A DNA stretch of 64,000 nucleotides from Jeongeupia naejangsanensis. GTDB lineage: Bacteria; Pseudomonadota; Gammaproteobacteria; Burkholderiales; Chitinibacteraceae. This document shows positions 8,415 to 17,509 of the stretch, piece after piece; the stretch's first letter is position 1; the number at the start of each line of letters is the position of its first letter. Under the pieces are notes generated by a model. It worked only from the letters and a program-made list of their open reading frames with translations, was not told the DNA's origin and searched no databases. The stretch is taken from the NCBI RefSeq assembly GCF_016865585.1, contig NZ_JAESND010000006.1, forward strand, positions 124,001 through 188,000, written 5' to 3'. The translations under genes and the position numbers were made by a program.

Positions 8415-9346
8415 CGCTGACCATCCTCAAGCCCGGGCCGCAGACCAGCGTTCAGGACCTGGGGCGCGACGGGTATGCCGCGCTTGGCGTGCCGCGCGGG
8501 GGCGCTTGCGACCCGCTGTCGCTGCGGCTGGCCAATCTTGTTGCCGGCAATGCGGCAGGGGCAGCGGCACTGGAAATCACCCTGGGCGGTCTGGCGCTGC
8601 GCTTCGATGCGCCGACTGTGTTCGCTTGGGCCGGCGCGACGATGGGTGTGACGCTCGACGGCGTGGCACTGAGCCCGGCACACCGCTATGCAGCGGCCAA
8701 GGGCGCGGTGCTTCGTTTCGGCTTTGCCGAGCACGGGGCGCGCGCCTATCTGGCGCTGGCTGGCGGTATCGACGTGGCGCCGGTACTGGGCAGCCGCTCT
8801 ACCGGCCTGCTTGCCGGCATCGGCGGCTTCAAGGGGCGTGCGCTGTGCGCGGGCGATGTGATCGAGTGCGGCGAGGCCGAGCCGCGCTTGCCCGGCGTTG
8901 CCGTGGCGCAGGCCGAGCGCGGCGAGCATCTGCGCGTGCTGCCGGGGCCGGACTGGCCGCTGCTCGGTCAGGATGCCCAGCGGCAACTGTTGCGAACGCC
9001 CTGGCACATCGGGCTTGCCAGCAACCGGATGGGCATGCGGCTGACCGGTACCGCGGTCGACGTGGCATCGGCTTCATCGCTCGCTTCACATGCGGTGATG
9101 CCGGGTTGCGTGCAGCTGCCGCCGTCGGGCGAGCCCATCGTGCTGCTGGCCGATGCGCAGACCACCGGTGGTTATCTGCGGCCCTTGGTCGTGATTCGCG
9201 CGGACCTGTGGCGCGCCGGGCAGTTCAAGCCGGGCGACACGCTGCGCTTTGTCGAAGTGGATACCGCTGCGGCGCTGGCAGCAACGACGGCGCAGCGGGA
9301 CTGGCTCGAACGCATGCGTCGCGCGCTGGCCTGGGAGGGACGATGA
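8411..9346 (+). CDS. pxpC: 5-oxoprolinase subunit PxpC (KipA-like)
   Basis: The carboxyltransferase-like partner of PxpB. The 311-residue product starts MTLTILKPGPQTSVQDLGRD and has GVPRGGACDPLSLRLAN, typical of the AHS2/KipA family, with PGPDWPLL and SNRMGMRLTG further on. Its ATG overlaps the pxpB stop (ATGA), and its own stop overlaps the pxpA ATG in the same way, so the three subunits are translationally coupled. Confidence 0.92.
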   Translation: MTLTILKPGPQTSVQDLGRDGYAALGVPRGGACDPLSLRLANLVAGNAAGAAALEITLGGLALRFDAPTVFAWAGATMGVTLDGVALSPAHRYAAAKGAVLRFGFAEHGARAYLALAGGIDVAPVLGSRSTGLLAGIGGFKGRALCAGDVIECGEAEPRLPGVAVAQAERGEHLRVLPGPDWPLLGQDAQRQLLRTPWHIGLASNRMGMRLTGTAVDVASASSLASHAVMPGCVQLPPSGEPIVLLADAQTTGGYLRPLVVIRADLWRAGQFKPGDTLRFVEVDTAAALAATTAQRDWLERMRRALAWEGR

Positions 9347-10062
9347 ACTATCTGGCGCTGAACGCCGATCTGGGCGAAGGCTATGAATACGATGCGGCGC
9401 TGATGCCGCTGATCGACGCGGCCAGCATTGCCTGTGGCGGCCATGCCGGCGGGGTGGATTCGATGCGCGAGGCGGTGCAGCTGGCCCGCGCCAATGGGGT
9501 GCGCATCGGTGCGCATCCGAGTTATCCGGATCGCGAACACTTTGGCCGGGTGTCGTTGCAGATGTCCGATCCCAAGCTCGTCGCCAGTCTGACTGCGCAG
9601 CTGTGGGCGCTGAAGGCCGTCTGCATCGAGGCCGGCGTCTCGGTGTCTTACGTGAAGCCGCATGGCGCGCTGTACAACGACGCGGCGCGGGATCCGAAGC
9701 TGGCAGCGCTGCTGGCGCAATCGGTGTACGAGATCGATCCGTCGCTCGCGCTGATGGCGATGACCGGCAGCGAGCTCGTCAAGGCCGGCGAGGCGGTCGG
9801 GCTGACCGTGATCCGCGAGGCCTTTGCCGATCGCGCCTACCTCGACGATGGCAGTCTGGCGCCCCGCAGCGAAGCGGGCGCCGTGCTCGACGACATCGCC
9901 GCGATCGCCCAGGTCGAGAGCCTGTGGCGGCAGGGCGGCGTGTACGCCCAGAACGGCGACTGGCTGCCGCTGGTGGCGGATTCGGTGTGCATTCATGGCG
10001 ACAATGCCCATGCACTGAAATTTGCCCAAACCTTGCGCAAGCGCTTTCCCCGACGCGTTTGA
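9343..10062 (+). CDS. pxpA: 5-oxoprolinase subunit PxpA (LamB/YcsF)
   Basis: The 239-residue LamB/YcsF-family subunit works with PxpBC in 5-oxoproline hydrolysis in the cytoplasm. Signature blocks are LNADLGEGYEYD, SIACGGHAGG, GAHPSYPDREHFGR and YVKPHGALYND. The start is the ATG at 9343 overlapping the pxpC stop. The C-terminal CIHGDNAHAL is conserved. It closes the pxp operon; murI follows after 52 bases. Confidence 0.93.
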   Translation: MNYLALNADLGEGYEYDAALMPLIDAASIACGGHAGGVDSMREAVQLARANGVRIGAHPSYPDREHFGRVSLQMSDPKLVASLTAQLWALKAVCIEAGVSVSYVKPHGALYNDAARDPKLAALLAQSVYEIDPSLALMAMTGSELVKAGEAVGLTVIREAFADRAYLDDGSLAPRSEAGAVLDDIAAIAQVESLWRQGGVYAQNGDWLPLVADSVCIHGDNAHALKFAQTLRKRFPRRV

Positions 10063-10114
10063 GGCTGTTTCGCCCTTGCCGGGCGGCGTAGAATGCCCGC
10101 TTTCGGGGAACAGA

Positions 10115-10924
10115 ATGCAGAACGCTCAACCATCGCACGCCATCGGCGTATTCGATTCCGGCGTCGGCGGCCTGACCGTAGTCCGCGCGCTGATGGACCG
10201 GCTGCCGTTCGAGAACATCATCTATTTCGGCGACACCGCGCGCGTGCCCTACGGCGTGAAGTCCGTCGCTACCATCGAGCATTTCACCCAGCAGATTGCC
10301 GACTTCCTGCGCGAGCAGAACGTCAAGATGCTGATCATCGCCTGCAACACCATGGCGGCCGTCGCCGCCGACAAGGTGCGCGAGGCGTCGCCGGTGCCGG
10401 TGCTCGACGTGATCGAAGCCGGCGCGCGCGAGGCGGCCAAACGGACGAAGTCGGGCGGCATCGGCGTCATCGGTACGCCGACGACGATCAATTCCAACGC
10501 CTACGCCCGCGCCATCCACACGCTCGAACCCAAGTACCGCGTCTACTCGCAAGCCTGTCCGTTGTTCGTGCCGCTGGTCGAGGAAGGCTGGGTCGATCAC
10601 CCGGTAACCCGGATGGTCGCGCAGGAATACTTGCGGCCGGTGTTCGTCGAAAGCATCGACACGCTGGTGCTCGGCTGCACCCATTACCCGCTGCTCAAGC
10701 CGATGCTGCTCGACGTCACCGGCAGCCGGATGGAGCTGGTCGATTCGGCGCTGGCGATCGCCGATCAGGCCGCTGACCTGCTGGCCGAGCAGGGACTGGC
10801 CAATCCGCATCGCGGCCGGCCGGACTATCGTTGCTATGTGACCGACGTGCCGGTGAAATTCCAGACCATCGGCGAGCGTTTTCTGGGGCGGAGTCTGGGC
10901 AAGGTCGAACTCGTCAGCCTCTAG
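10115..10924 (+). CDS. murI: Glutamate racemase MurI
   Basis: MurI makes D-glutamate for peptidoglycan. The 269-residue product has IGVFDSGVGGLTVVRAL, the first catalytic cysteine in ACNTMAA and the second in LGCTHYPLL. I start at the ATG at 10115 (MQNAQPSHAI), after GGGGAA; an upstream in-frame ATG at 10022 would overlap pxpA and is unlikely. Proximity to the pxp genes, which supply glutamate, is suggestive but may be coincidence. Confidence 0.93.
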   Translation: MQNAQPSHAIGVFDSGVGGLTVVRALMDRLPFENIIYFGDTARVPYGVKSVATIEHFTQQIADFLREQNVKMLIIACNTMAAVAADKVREASPVPVLDVIEAGAREAAKRTKSGGIGVIGTPTTINSNAYARAIHTLEPKYRVYSQACPLFVPLVEEGWVDHPVTRMVAQEYLRPVFVESIDTLVLGCTHYPLLKPMLLDVTGSRMELVDSALAIADQAADLLAEQGLANPHRGRPDYRCYVTDVPVKFQTIGERFLGRSLGKVELVSL

Positions 10925-11019
10925 CACGATGCATAAAACCGCGCTGGCTGCGTTGTGCTCGCTTGCCGTGTCGTTGGCGTGATCTGGGTAACCACGGATC
11001 GCTTGGAGGAGTTGCAGAG

Positions 11020-11415
11020 GTGCTGTACGGATTCTGTGTGCTGGTGCTGTTCCAGCTGATCGGTGAGGTCGCCTCCAACCTGTTGCACCTGCCGCTGCCC
11101 GGCCCGGTGCTGGGGATGTTGCTGCTCGCCGCCTGGTGCGTCTGGCATCGCGGCGTCGATCCGCGGCTGGCACAGGTCGCACAAGGGCTGCTCGGTTACA
11201 TGGGCTTGCTGTTCGTGCCGGCCGGCGTCGGGCTGATGCTGCTCGGCCCGGTGCTGCGGGATCAGGGCCTGGCGATGCTGCCGGTGCTGGTGCTGTCGCT
11301 GGTGATCACCATGGCGGTGACGGCGCTGACGATGAAGGCGATGCTGAACCGCCATCGCCGCAAGCTGCGCAACCGGGTGCTGGTACGCCGCAAGGGGAAG
11401 GCCGATGAACATTGA
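11020..11415 (+). CDS. lrgA: CidA/LrgA-family holin-like membrane protein
   Basis: A 131-residue protein with four hydrophobic segments, starting at GTG 11020 nine bases after GGAGGA. Typical CidA/LrgA features are FQLIGE near the start, LPLPGPVLGMLLL and LFVPAGVGLM. These proteins act with LrgB in the inner membrane and influence murein hydrolase activity or metabolite export. The stop overlaps the lrgB start by 11 bases. Confidence 0.87.
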   Translation: MLYGFCVLVLFQLIGEVASNLLHLPLPGPVLGMLLLAAWCVWHRGVDPRLAQVAQGLLGYMGLLFVPAGVGLMLLGPVLRDQGLAMLPVLVLSLVITMAVTALTMKAMLNRHRRKLRNRVLVRRKGKADEH

Positions 11416-12121
11416 TGCCGCTTTCGCTTCGCTCAAGGCCGCACCGTTGTTGTGGCTGCTGGTGACAGGGCTTGCCTACCTGCTGGCCGAAAAGCTTTTC
11501 CGCAAGAGCGGCCACAATCCGCTGCTGCATCCGGTGCTGGTGGCGATTGCGCTGATCATCGTCGTCCTCAGCGTTGCCCGGATACCGTATCCGGACTACT
11601 TCAGTGGTGCGCGTCTTCTGCACCTGCTGCTGGGGCCTGCGACCGTTGCGCTCGCCGTGCCGCTGTACGACAACCTGCAGCGCGTGCGATCGCTGCTCGT
11701 ACCGCTGTCTGTATCGCTCTTCGTCGGCGGCGTTACCGGCATCGTCTCGGCGCTGCTGCTGGGCAAGCTGTTCGGCCTGTCGTGGCCGGTTCAGGTGTCG
11801 TTCGCACCGAAGTCGGTGACCACACCGATTGCGATGGCGCTGGCCGACAAGCTCGGCGGCCTCGCACCATTGACCGCCAACCTCGTCATCATCACCGGCA
11901 TCCTCGGCGCCATCATCGTCGTACCGCTGATGCGCTGGCTCAAGGTTACCGGCGAGATCGAACAGGGGCTGGCGCTCGGTGTCGCCGCGCACGGCGTCGG
12001 CACCGCGCGCGGGTTTCAGTTGTCGACGACGACCGGGGCGTTCTCCGGGCTGGCGATGGGGCTCAACGGGGTGCTGACCTCGGTCGTGCTGCCGGTCATT
12101 CTGGCGTTCTGGCCGCATTGA
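11405..12121 (+). CDS. lrgB: LrgB-family membrane protein
   Basis: The 238-residue partner of the upstream LrgA/CidA protein. It has six or more membrane segments, with the family blocks GPATVALAVPLY, APKSVTTPIAMA and HGVGTARGFQ. Overlap with lrgA (11 bases) implies coupled translation. Suggested role: export of metabolites or control of autolysis together with LrgA; the substrate cannot be told from the sequence. Confidence 0.9.
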   Translation: MNIDAAFASLKAAPLLWLLVTGLAYLLAEKLFRKSGHNPLLHPVLVAIALIIVVLSVARIPYPDYFSGARLLHLLLGPATVALAVPLYDNLQRVRSLLVPLSVSLFVGGVTGIVSALLLGKLFGLSWPVQVSFAPKSVTTPIAMALADKLGGLAPLTANLVIITGILGAIIVVPLMRWLKVTGEIEQGLALGVAAHGVGTARGFQLSTTTGAFSGLAMGLNGVLTSVVLPVILAFWPH

Positions 12122-12229
12122 CCGCCGGCTACCGATGACGTGCAAGGCGCGTTCTTGCGAGATGGGTCTTGTGGACAAGCTGTTTGACCGTTATAACGGC
12201 ACCGACTTTTAGACTGGAATTGCAACTCG

Positions 12230-13558
12230 ATGAGTGTTCGACCCGTTAGCAAGCACGATGTGACCAACTGGTCGGACACAGAAACGGTCTGCGGCACGGA
12301 GCAATCCCTTCGTGTGGTCGACGAGGACGCGTTGCGCAGGGCCGTCACCGGTACGGATGGCCGCATCCGCCCATTGGGAACGCGCTATTCCAATGTGAGG
12401 CTGCTGAATCTGGCCCAGCCGTCCGATGTGGCTGCGCTGATGGACGGATACACCGGCATGGTCCGTCACGATGCCGGCTCGGTGACCTACAAATCGGGCA
12501 CGCCGTTGCACGTGATTTACGACGAACTCAAGGCAATGGGGCGGATGCTGCCCCATGCGCCGGGTGTCATTGCCGTGCAAAGTCTGGGTGGCGCGGTGGC
12601 GACCGGTACGCATGGCCAGGGTCTGCAGCAGTGTGCGATCTCCGATTCGGTTCTGGCCATCAGGCTGATGCTGGCCGATGGCCGCGTGATGACGCTGGAC
12701 GAGTCGGACGCGGGGTTCGACGGCGCGAAACTCAATCTGGGCTGCCTTGGCATCGTGCTGGAAATCACGCTGCGCACGATCCCCTATGCGGAACACATCT
12801 GCTCGAAGGTGTCGATCAGCGACGACGTCCTGTTCGACCAGTTCATCCAGATCAACCAGCAACACGAGTACGCCAAGTGCTGGTGGTTTCCGGACGAGCA
12901 GCAGGCCATGCTGTGGTACAGCGATGCCGTGCAGGACTGGCGGCAGGAAAACGTGAACGCGCTGGCCGACGGCGTCTTTTCCCGAACCATCGACAACAGC
13001 CTGACCTTGATGGGGCAGGACATCCGGCCGGATCAGGCCGATTGCAAGCCGTACCAGACGGTCACCCGCTTCCGGGACGAGGCGCAGCTGCAGGCCGGCA
13101 TTCCGGATATCTGGTGCAAGGGCATTCCGGTGCCGCAGATCAATTTCGAAATTGCCGTGGATCTGGACAGGTTTGCCGATGCGGTTGCAGCCCTGAAGCG
13201 GATTCATCGCGACTCCCCGCAACGGACGCACTACCCGGTGATCCTGCGCTGCACCGGTCCGTCGGGGGCCTGGCTGAGTCCGACGCTCAACCGGCCGGTC
13301 TGCTATTTCGGTTTCGTCGTTTATTACGCGATGGACGGCGGTATTTCCAAAGCCGGCATGGACTACGTCAGTCAGGTGGAGCAGGCCTTGGGCGCCTTGG
13401 GCGGCAGGCCGCACTGGGGCAAGTACTTCGAAGCGGAGCGCTATCGCTGGCCGGCACTTTATCCGGACTTGAACCGGTTCATCACGCTGAAGCACAGCCT
13501 CGATCCGCTCAACCGGTTCGGGAATGCCTTTTCCGACGGCGTGCTTGCCCTGGCCTGA
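12230..13558 (+). CDS. FAD-linked oxidoreductase, sugar-lactone/alditol oxidase type
   Basis: A 442-residue VAO-fold flavoprotein without signal peptide. The N-terminal half carries the FAD-binding PCMH domain with SLGGAVATGTHGQGLQ, and the C-terminus has the ALO-type block HWGKYFEAERY with LDPLNRFGN. Relatives oxidise aldonolactones or alditols at the C1 hydroxyl, reducing O2 or a cytochrome. The substrate is not evident, and neighbours (lrgB, ybaN) give no clue. It appears to be a single-gene unit with a 108-base upstream gap. Confidence 0.75.
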   Translation: MSVRPVSKHDVTNWSDTETVCGTEQSLRVVDEDALRRAVTGTDGRIRPLGTRYSNVRLLNLAQPSDVAALMDGYTGMVRHDAGSVTYKSGTPLHVIYDELKAMGRMLPHAPGVIAVQSLGGAVATGTHGQGLQQCAISDSVLAIRLMLADGRVMTLDESDAGFDGAKLNLGCLGIVLEITLRTIPYAEHICSKVSISDDVLFDQFIQINQQHEYAKCWWFPDEQQAMLWYSDAVQDWRQENVNALADGVFSRTIDNSLTLMGQDIRPDQADCKPYQTVTRFRDEAQLQAGIPDIWCKGIPVPQINFEIAVDLDRFADAVAALKRIHRDSPQRTHYPVILRCTGPSGAWLSPTLNRPVCYFGFVVYYAMDGGISKAGMDYVSQVEQALGALGGRPHWGKYFEAERYRWPALYPDLNRFITLKHSLDPLNRFGNAFSDGVLALA

Positions 13559-13627
13559 GACTGTTCGCCGAAGCAATGTCCGTGGCTTCCTCGTTCGGTT
13601 GTTGCAGCGGGCGAAAGTGGCGCCGGA

Positions 13628-13981
13628 TTACTCGGGCCGCCGCCATAACCACACCAGCACCAGCGCCATCGAAATCCCGGCAAACCACAGCGCACGGCTG
13701 TGGATCAGCAGCACGCTGATGCCGAAGCTGACGGCCATCATGATCGTGGCCGCCCATTTGGCCCGGCGCGGAACGGCGCCACGGGCCTCCCATTCGGCGA
13801 TCAGTGCTCCGAATACCTTGTGGCGCAGCAGCCAGGCGTGCCACGCCGGCTCGCCACGGGCAAAGCAGAATGCCGCGAGCAGCACGAACGGTGTGGTCGG
13901 CAAGAGCGGCAGTACCGCGCCGATGGCGCCGAGCAGCAGGGCGAGCAGGCCGGCGATGCGCCAGAGGTTGCGTCGCAGCAT
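13628..13981 (-). CDS. ybaN: YbaN-family (DUF454) inner-membrane protein
   Basis: A 117-residue protein with the DUF454 signature GAIGAVLPLLPTTPFVLLAAF followed by CFARGEPAWHAWLL. It has an N-terminal hairpin of hydrophobic segments and another near the C-terminus. The family is widespread in proteobacteria with no settled function. The ATG lies 6 bases after the recG stop, so it is probably co-transcribed with recG. Confidence 0.85.
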   Translation of the reverse strand: MLRRNLWRIAGLLALLLGAIGAVLPLLPTTPFVLLAAFCFARGEPAWHAWLLRHKVFGALIAEWEARGAVPRRAKWAATIMMAVSFGISVLLIHSRALWFAGISMALVLVWLWRRPE

Positions 13982-13987
13982 CGGCGC

Positions 13988-16012
13988 TCAGACCCGCAGC
14001 AGCGCTTCGCGCCCCGGCAGCCAGCGGTCCAGATGCGGAATCGCCAGTTGCGGCTCGGTGGCGAGGATGTTCTCGGCGACGTCGCGTGCCGCGTCCAGCA
14101 GGTCGGCGTCCTTTTCCAGATCGGCGAAGCGCAGCATCGGCACACCGGACTGACGTACGCCGGCCAGTTCGCCCGGGCCGCGGATCTGCAAGTCCTGACG
14201 GGCGATCTCGAATCCGTCGGTGCTTTCGTAGATCACCTTGAGCCGCGCCTTGGCCGTCTCGCCCAGCGGGCCGGTGTATAGCAGGATGCACAGGCTGGCA
14301 TGGGCGCCACGGCCGACGCGGCCTCGCAGCTGGTGCAGCTGCGCCAGCCCCATCCGTTCGGCGTGTTCGATGACCATCAGGCTGGCGTTGGGGACGTCGA
14401 CGCCGACTTCGATCACTGTCGTCGCGACCAGCACCTGAATCTCGTTGCGCTTGAACGCGTCCATCATCGCGGCCTTCTCGGCCGGCTTCATCTTGCCGTG
14501 AACAAGGCCGATGGCGATGCCTTCGAGTTCCTCGGTCAGCTGCGCGTGGGTGTCGACGGCGGTCTGCAACTGCAGCGCTTCGGATTCCTCGATCAGCGGG
14601 CAGACCCAGTACACCTGCCGGCCTTCGAGCACCTTGCTGGCGATGCGCTCGATGATCTCGTCGCGGCGCGCGTCCGACACCAGCTTGGTGACGATCGGCG
14701 TGCGGCCCGGTGGCAGTTCGTCGATGACGCTGACGTCGAGGTCGGCGTAGAAGCTCATCGCCAGCGTGCGCGGGATCGGCGTCGCCGACATCATCAACTG
14801 GTGCGGGCTGCCGCCTTTTTCGCGCAGCGCCAGCCGCTGGGCGACGCCGAAGCGGTGCTGTTCGTCGACGATGGCCAGACCAAGGTTCTTGAACTCGACC
14901 GTGCCCTGAAAGATCGCGTGCGTGCCGACGACCATCTGTGCGCTGCCGAGCGCGGCATCCTCGAGTGCTTCGCGCTTGGCCCTGGCCTTGAGGCTGCCGG
15001 TCAGCCACGCCACCTTGACGCCGAGCGGCTCCAGCCACTGGACGAACTTGGCGTAGTGCTGCTCGGCGAGGATTTCGGTCGGCGCGAGCATCGCGACCTG
15101 GTAGCCGGCCTCGATCGCGTGGCAGGCGGCGATCGCGGCGACGATGGTCTTGCCGGCGCCGACGTCGCCCTGCAGCAGCCGTTGCATCGGATGGCGCTGG
15201 CCGAGGTCTTTTGAAATATCCAGCAGCACGCGGTTCTGCGCCTTGGTCAGCCCGAACGGCAGGCTGGCAACCAGTTGTGCGGCCAGCCGGCCCGGCGGTG
15301 CGATCACCGGTGCGGTGCGTTCGCGCCGGATCGCCCGGGCCATGCGCAGCGACAGCTGCTGGGCCAGCAACTCGTCGAACTTGATCCGCCGCCACGTCGG
15401 GTGGATGCGCTCGGTCAATTGCACGCGGGCGACGTCGGGCGGCGGGTTGTGCAGAAAGCGCACCGACTCGGCGAAGTCGGGAAAACCGAAATCGTGGCGC
15501 ACCGCCGCCGGCAGGGTGTCGGTCAGCGGCTCGTCCTTCAGCGCCTTGGCGATCAGCCGGGCGAGCTGGGCCTGCGACAGGTTGGCGGTGGTGGGGTAGA
15601 TCGGCGTCAGGCTGTCGTTGAGCGTGTCGCTGTCCGACAGCGTCTTGACCTTGGGGTGGACCATTTCGTCGCCCCAGAAACCGTGGCGGATTTCGCCGTA
15701 CAGCCGTACCCGCTTGCCGACGGCGAGCTGTTGGGCCTGATTCGGGTAGAAGTGGATCAGTCGCACCACCAGCGTGCCGCTGGCATCGCGCACGCGGGCG
15801 ACGAGCTGTTTCTTCGGCCGGAACGTGGTCTCGCAGCCGGTGACTTCGCCTTCGACCAGCGCAGCGGTGCCGACCGGCGCTTCGGCGATCGGGTAGAGCT
15901 GGGTTTCGTCTTCGTAGCGCATCGGCAGGTGCAGCACGAGGTCGAAGGCACGGCTGATGCCGAGTTTCAACAGGCGGGTGCGCAGGCCGGGCTGGAGTTG
16001 GGCGAGGTCCAT
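13988..16012 (-). CDS. recG: ATP-dependent DNA helicase RecG
   Basis: RecG remodels stalled forks and Holliday junctions. The 674-residue product contains the N-terminal wedge/OB domain, then Walker A GDVGAGKTIVAA (about 290), the DEQH box in VDEQHRFGVAQR, the block MSATPIPRTLAM, and the motif HQLRGRVGRG near residue 570. The ATG at 16012 is preferred over a TTG one codon earlier. It reads into ybaN. Confidence 0.96.
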   Translation of the reverse strand: MDLAQLQPGLRTRLLKLGISRAFDLVLHLPMRYEDETQLYPIAEAPVGTAALVEGEVTGCETTFRPKKQLVARVRDASGTLVVRLIHFYPNQAQQLAVGKRVRLYGEIRHGFWGDEMVHPKVKTLSDSDTLNDSLTPIYPTTANLSQAQLARLIAKALKDEPLTDTLPAAVRHDFGFPDFAESVRFLHNPPPDVARVQLTERIHPTWRRIKFDELLAQQLSLRMARAIRRERTAPVIAPPGRLAAQLVASLPFGLTKAQNRVLLDISKDLGQRHPMQRLLQGDVGAGKTIVAAIAACHAIEAGYQVAMLAPTEILAEQHYAKFVQWLEPLGVKVAWLTGSLKARAKREALEDAALGSAQMVVGTHAIFQGTVEFKNLGLAIVDEQHRFGVAQRLALREKGGSPHQLMMSATPIPRTLAMSFYADLDVSVIDELPPGRTPIVTKLVSDARRDEIIERIASKVLEGRQVYWVCPLIEESEALQLQTAVDTHAQLTEELEGIAIGLVHGKMKPAEKAAMMDAFKRNEIQVLVATTVIEVGVDVPNASLMVIEHAERMGLAQLHQLRGRVGRGAHASLCILLYTGPLGETAKARLKVIYESTDGFEIARQDLQIRGPGELAGVRQSGVPMLRFADLEKDADLLDAARDVAENILATEPQLAIPHLDRWLPGREALLRV

Positions 16013-16143
16013 CAAGCTAGAACGATTGTTCTGTTGCCTTGGACTGTAGCGGATTTGTGCCGCTTTGGCGAGGCGCGCGGCCGTGCCGGCTCAAGAAACA
16101 CGCCGGATTGCCGATGGCATGGAATCAATCACAGGAATCCGCC

Positions 16144-16485
16144 ATGACGACGATCTCGGTCCCGAGTCTTGCTACCGCCGCCCGGCCCGCAGCCGGTGGC
16201 GGCAACATCAACGAGCAGATCGAGCGGGTCAAGGAGAAAATCCAGGACACGCAGGACCAGATCAGCAAGCTCGCGCACGACGACTCGCTGGGGCCCAAAG
16301 AGAAAAAGGAAATCCAGCAGTTGCTGCAGGCGCAGCTGGCATTGCTGCAGGAGCGCTTGCGCCAGCTGGTCGAACAGCGCAGCGAGCGTGGAGACAGGCA
16401 TTCGCCGGCCCAGCCACGGCAGGAGTCGAATCCGGTCACCCAGGTGGTGCAGGCGGTGACCGGTTCGGTGGACGTGAAGGTGTGA
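16144..16485 (+). CDS. FlxA-like coiled-coil protein
   Basis: A 113-residue protein with an N-terminal Ala/Pro/Gly-rich stretch, then a long heptad region (residues about 20-85) beginning INEQIERVKEKIQDTQDQI, resembling FlxA-like proteins. No signal peptide or membrane segment. AGGA precedes the ATG at 16144; ATG 16117 is an alternative. E. coli FlxA is sigma-28 dependent, but nothing flagellar is near, so function is unknown. Confidence 0.65.
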   Translation: MTTISVPSLATAARPAAGGGNINEQIERVKEKIQDTQDQISKLAHDDSLGPKEKKEIQQLLQAQLALLQERLRQLVEQRSERGDRHSPAQPRQESNPVTQVVQAVTGSVDVKV

Positions 16486-16490
16486 GTGAC

Positions 16491-16511
16491 GGGCGCCGTT
16501 GCGCGGCGCCC
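16491..16511. terminator. GC-rich hairpin between convergent genes
   Basis: GGGCGCCG TTGCG CGGCGCCC lies between the FlxA-like gene and the convergent FMN reductase gene. There is no T-run on either side, so it may terminate weakly or act with Rho. Confidence 0.4.
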
Positions 16512-16523
16512 GCGGGCTGACCG

Positions 16524-17102
16524 TTATTCCTGCGTCTGCCGTGCCAGCCGGACCAGCGCGTGGGCGACTTTCTCGACGCCGGCCTGTGTCCGGGCCTCGA
16601 CCAGCGCGCCATCTTCACCGAAGGCCTGACCGGCGCCGCCGACGGCCTGCTGCTGCGGAATCACCAGAAAGCCGAGGTTGGTCAGGTACTGGCGGCTGGC
16701 GATCAGCGAGCGCAGCCCGCCCAGCGCACCCGGCGACGCCGACAGCAGCCCGGCGACCTTGCCTTCGAGAAAGCGCAGCCCGGACTGGCCGCTGGCATCG
16801 GCGCGGCTGACCCAGTCGAGCGTGTTCTTCAAGAGCGGCGGGAACATGCCGTTGTATTCGGGCGTCGACAGCAGCAGGCCGTGATGGGCGGCGAACTGCT
16901 GCTGCAGCCGTGCCGCGGCTTCGGGCAGGCCGTCGCGGGCTTCGAGATCGCCGTTGTACAGCGGCAGCTCGTAATCGAGCAGGTCGATCAGCGTGACCTC
17001 GGCACCGGCGTCGCGCGCGGCCCGGGCGCCGACGGCGATCAGCTTGCGGTTGAACGAGGCGACGCGGGTACTGGCGGAAAAAGCGAGCAGGCGAACCGTC
17101 AT
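16524..17102 (-). CDS. NADPH-dependent FMN reductase-family protein
   Basis: A 192-residue flavodoxin-like protein. FSASTRVASFNRKL binds FMN phosphate, and LLSTPEYNGMFPPLLKNTLDWVSR is the NAD(P)H-dependent FMN reductase signature (ArsH/ChrR/azoreductase relatives). Such enzymes reduce quinones, chromate or azo dyes. Its ATG overlaps the OsmC-like stop (ATGA), so it is the last gene of a coupled pirin-OsmC-reductase operon. Confidence 0.85.
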   Translation of the reverse strand: MTVRLLAFSASTRVASFNRKLIAVGARAARDAGAEVTLIDLLDYELPLYNGDLEARDGLPEAAARLQQQFAAHHGLLLSTPEYNGMFPPLLKNTLDWVSRADASGQSGLRFLEGKVAGLLSASPGALGGLRSLIASRQYLTNLGFLVIPQQQAVGGAGQAFGEDGALVEARTQAGVEKVAHALVRLARQTQE

Positions 17103-17509
17103 GGGGACTCCGTGAGCGTGGTGGCAACCGCGACCGGGCCGGTCAGCAGTTTGTGGATCGGACAGGCGTTGGCGATATCGAGCAGGCGGGTGCGCTGGTC
17201 GGTATCGAGCGCACCGACGAATTCGACCTGCCGCTCGATCCGGGCATCGCCATCCTTGTGGTCGGGCGCGTAGGCGAGCCGGACCCGGACGTCGTCGAGC
17301 GGCCAGCCCTTGCGCGCTGCGTACATCTTGACCGTGATCGCGGTGCAGGTGCCGAGCGCGGCCAAGAGCTGCGCGTGCGGATCGGGGCCGGCGTCCATGC
17401 CGCCCGATTCGCGGCCGACGTCGCCGAACCAGTCGTGACGGCCGTCGGTCAGCAGCGCACGGAACGGTTCGCCCGACAGGTGGGCGTTGACGATGTCGCG
17501 GGCCATCAT
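17099..17509 (-). CDS. OsmC-like peroxide-reducing protein
   Basis: A 136-residue OsmC/Ohr-fold protein. The first catalytic cysteine lies in LAALGTCTAITVKMYAARKG and the second in IANACPIHKLL. OsmC-type proteins reduce organic hydroperoxides with thiols. Two ATGs are adjacent (17509 and 17506) after a G-rich AGGGGGG ribosome site. The start overlaps the pirin stop and the stop overlaps the FMN reductase start. Confidence 0.85.
   Translation of the reverse strand: MMARDIVNAHLSGEPFRALLTDGRHDWFGDVGRESGGMDAGPDPHAQLLAALGTCTAITVKMYAARKGWPLDDVRVRLAYAPDHKDGDARIERQVEFVGALDTDQRTRLLDIANACPIHKLLTGPVAVATTLTESP

Noticed and set aside
10929-10982. 17-codon frame starting MHKTALAALCSLAVSLA before lrgA
   Set aside because: It looks like a signal-peptide fragment but has no ribosome site and stops at once; may be a relic, but nothing supports coding.
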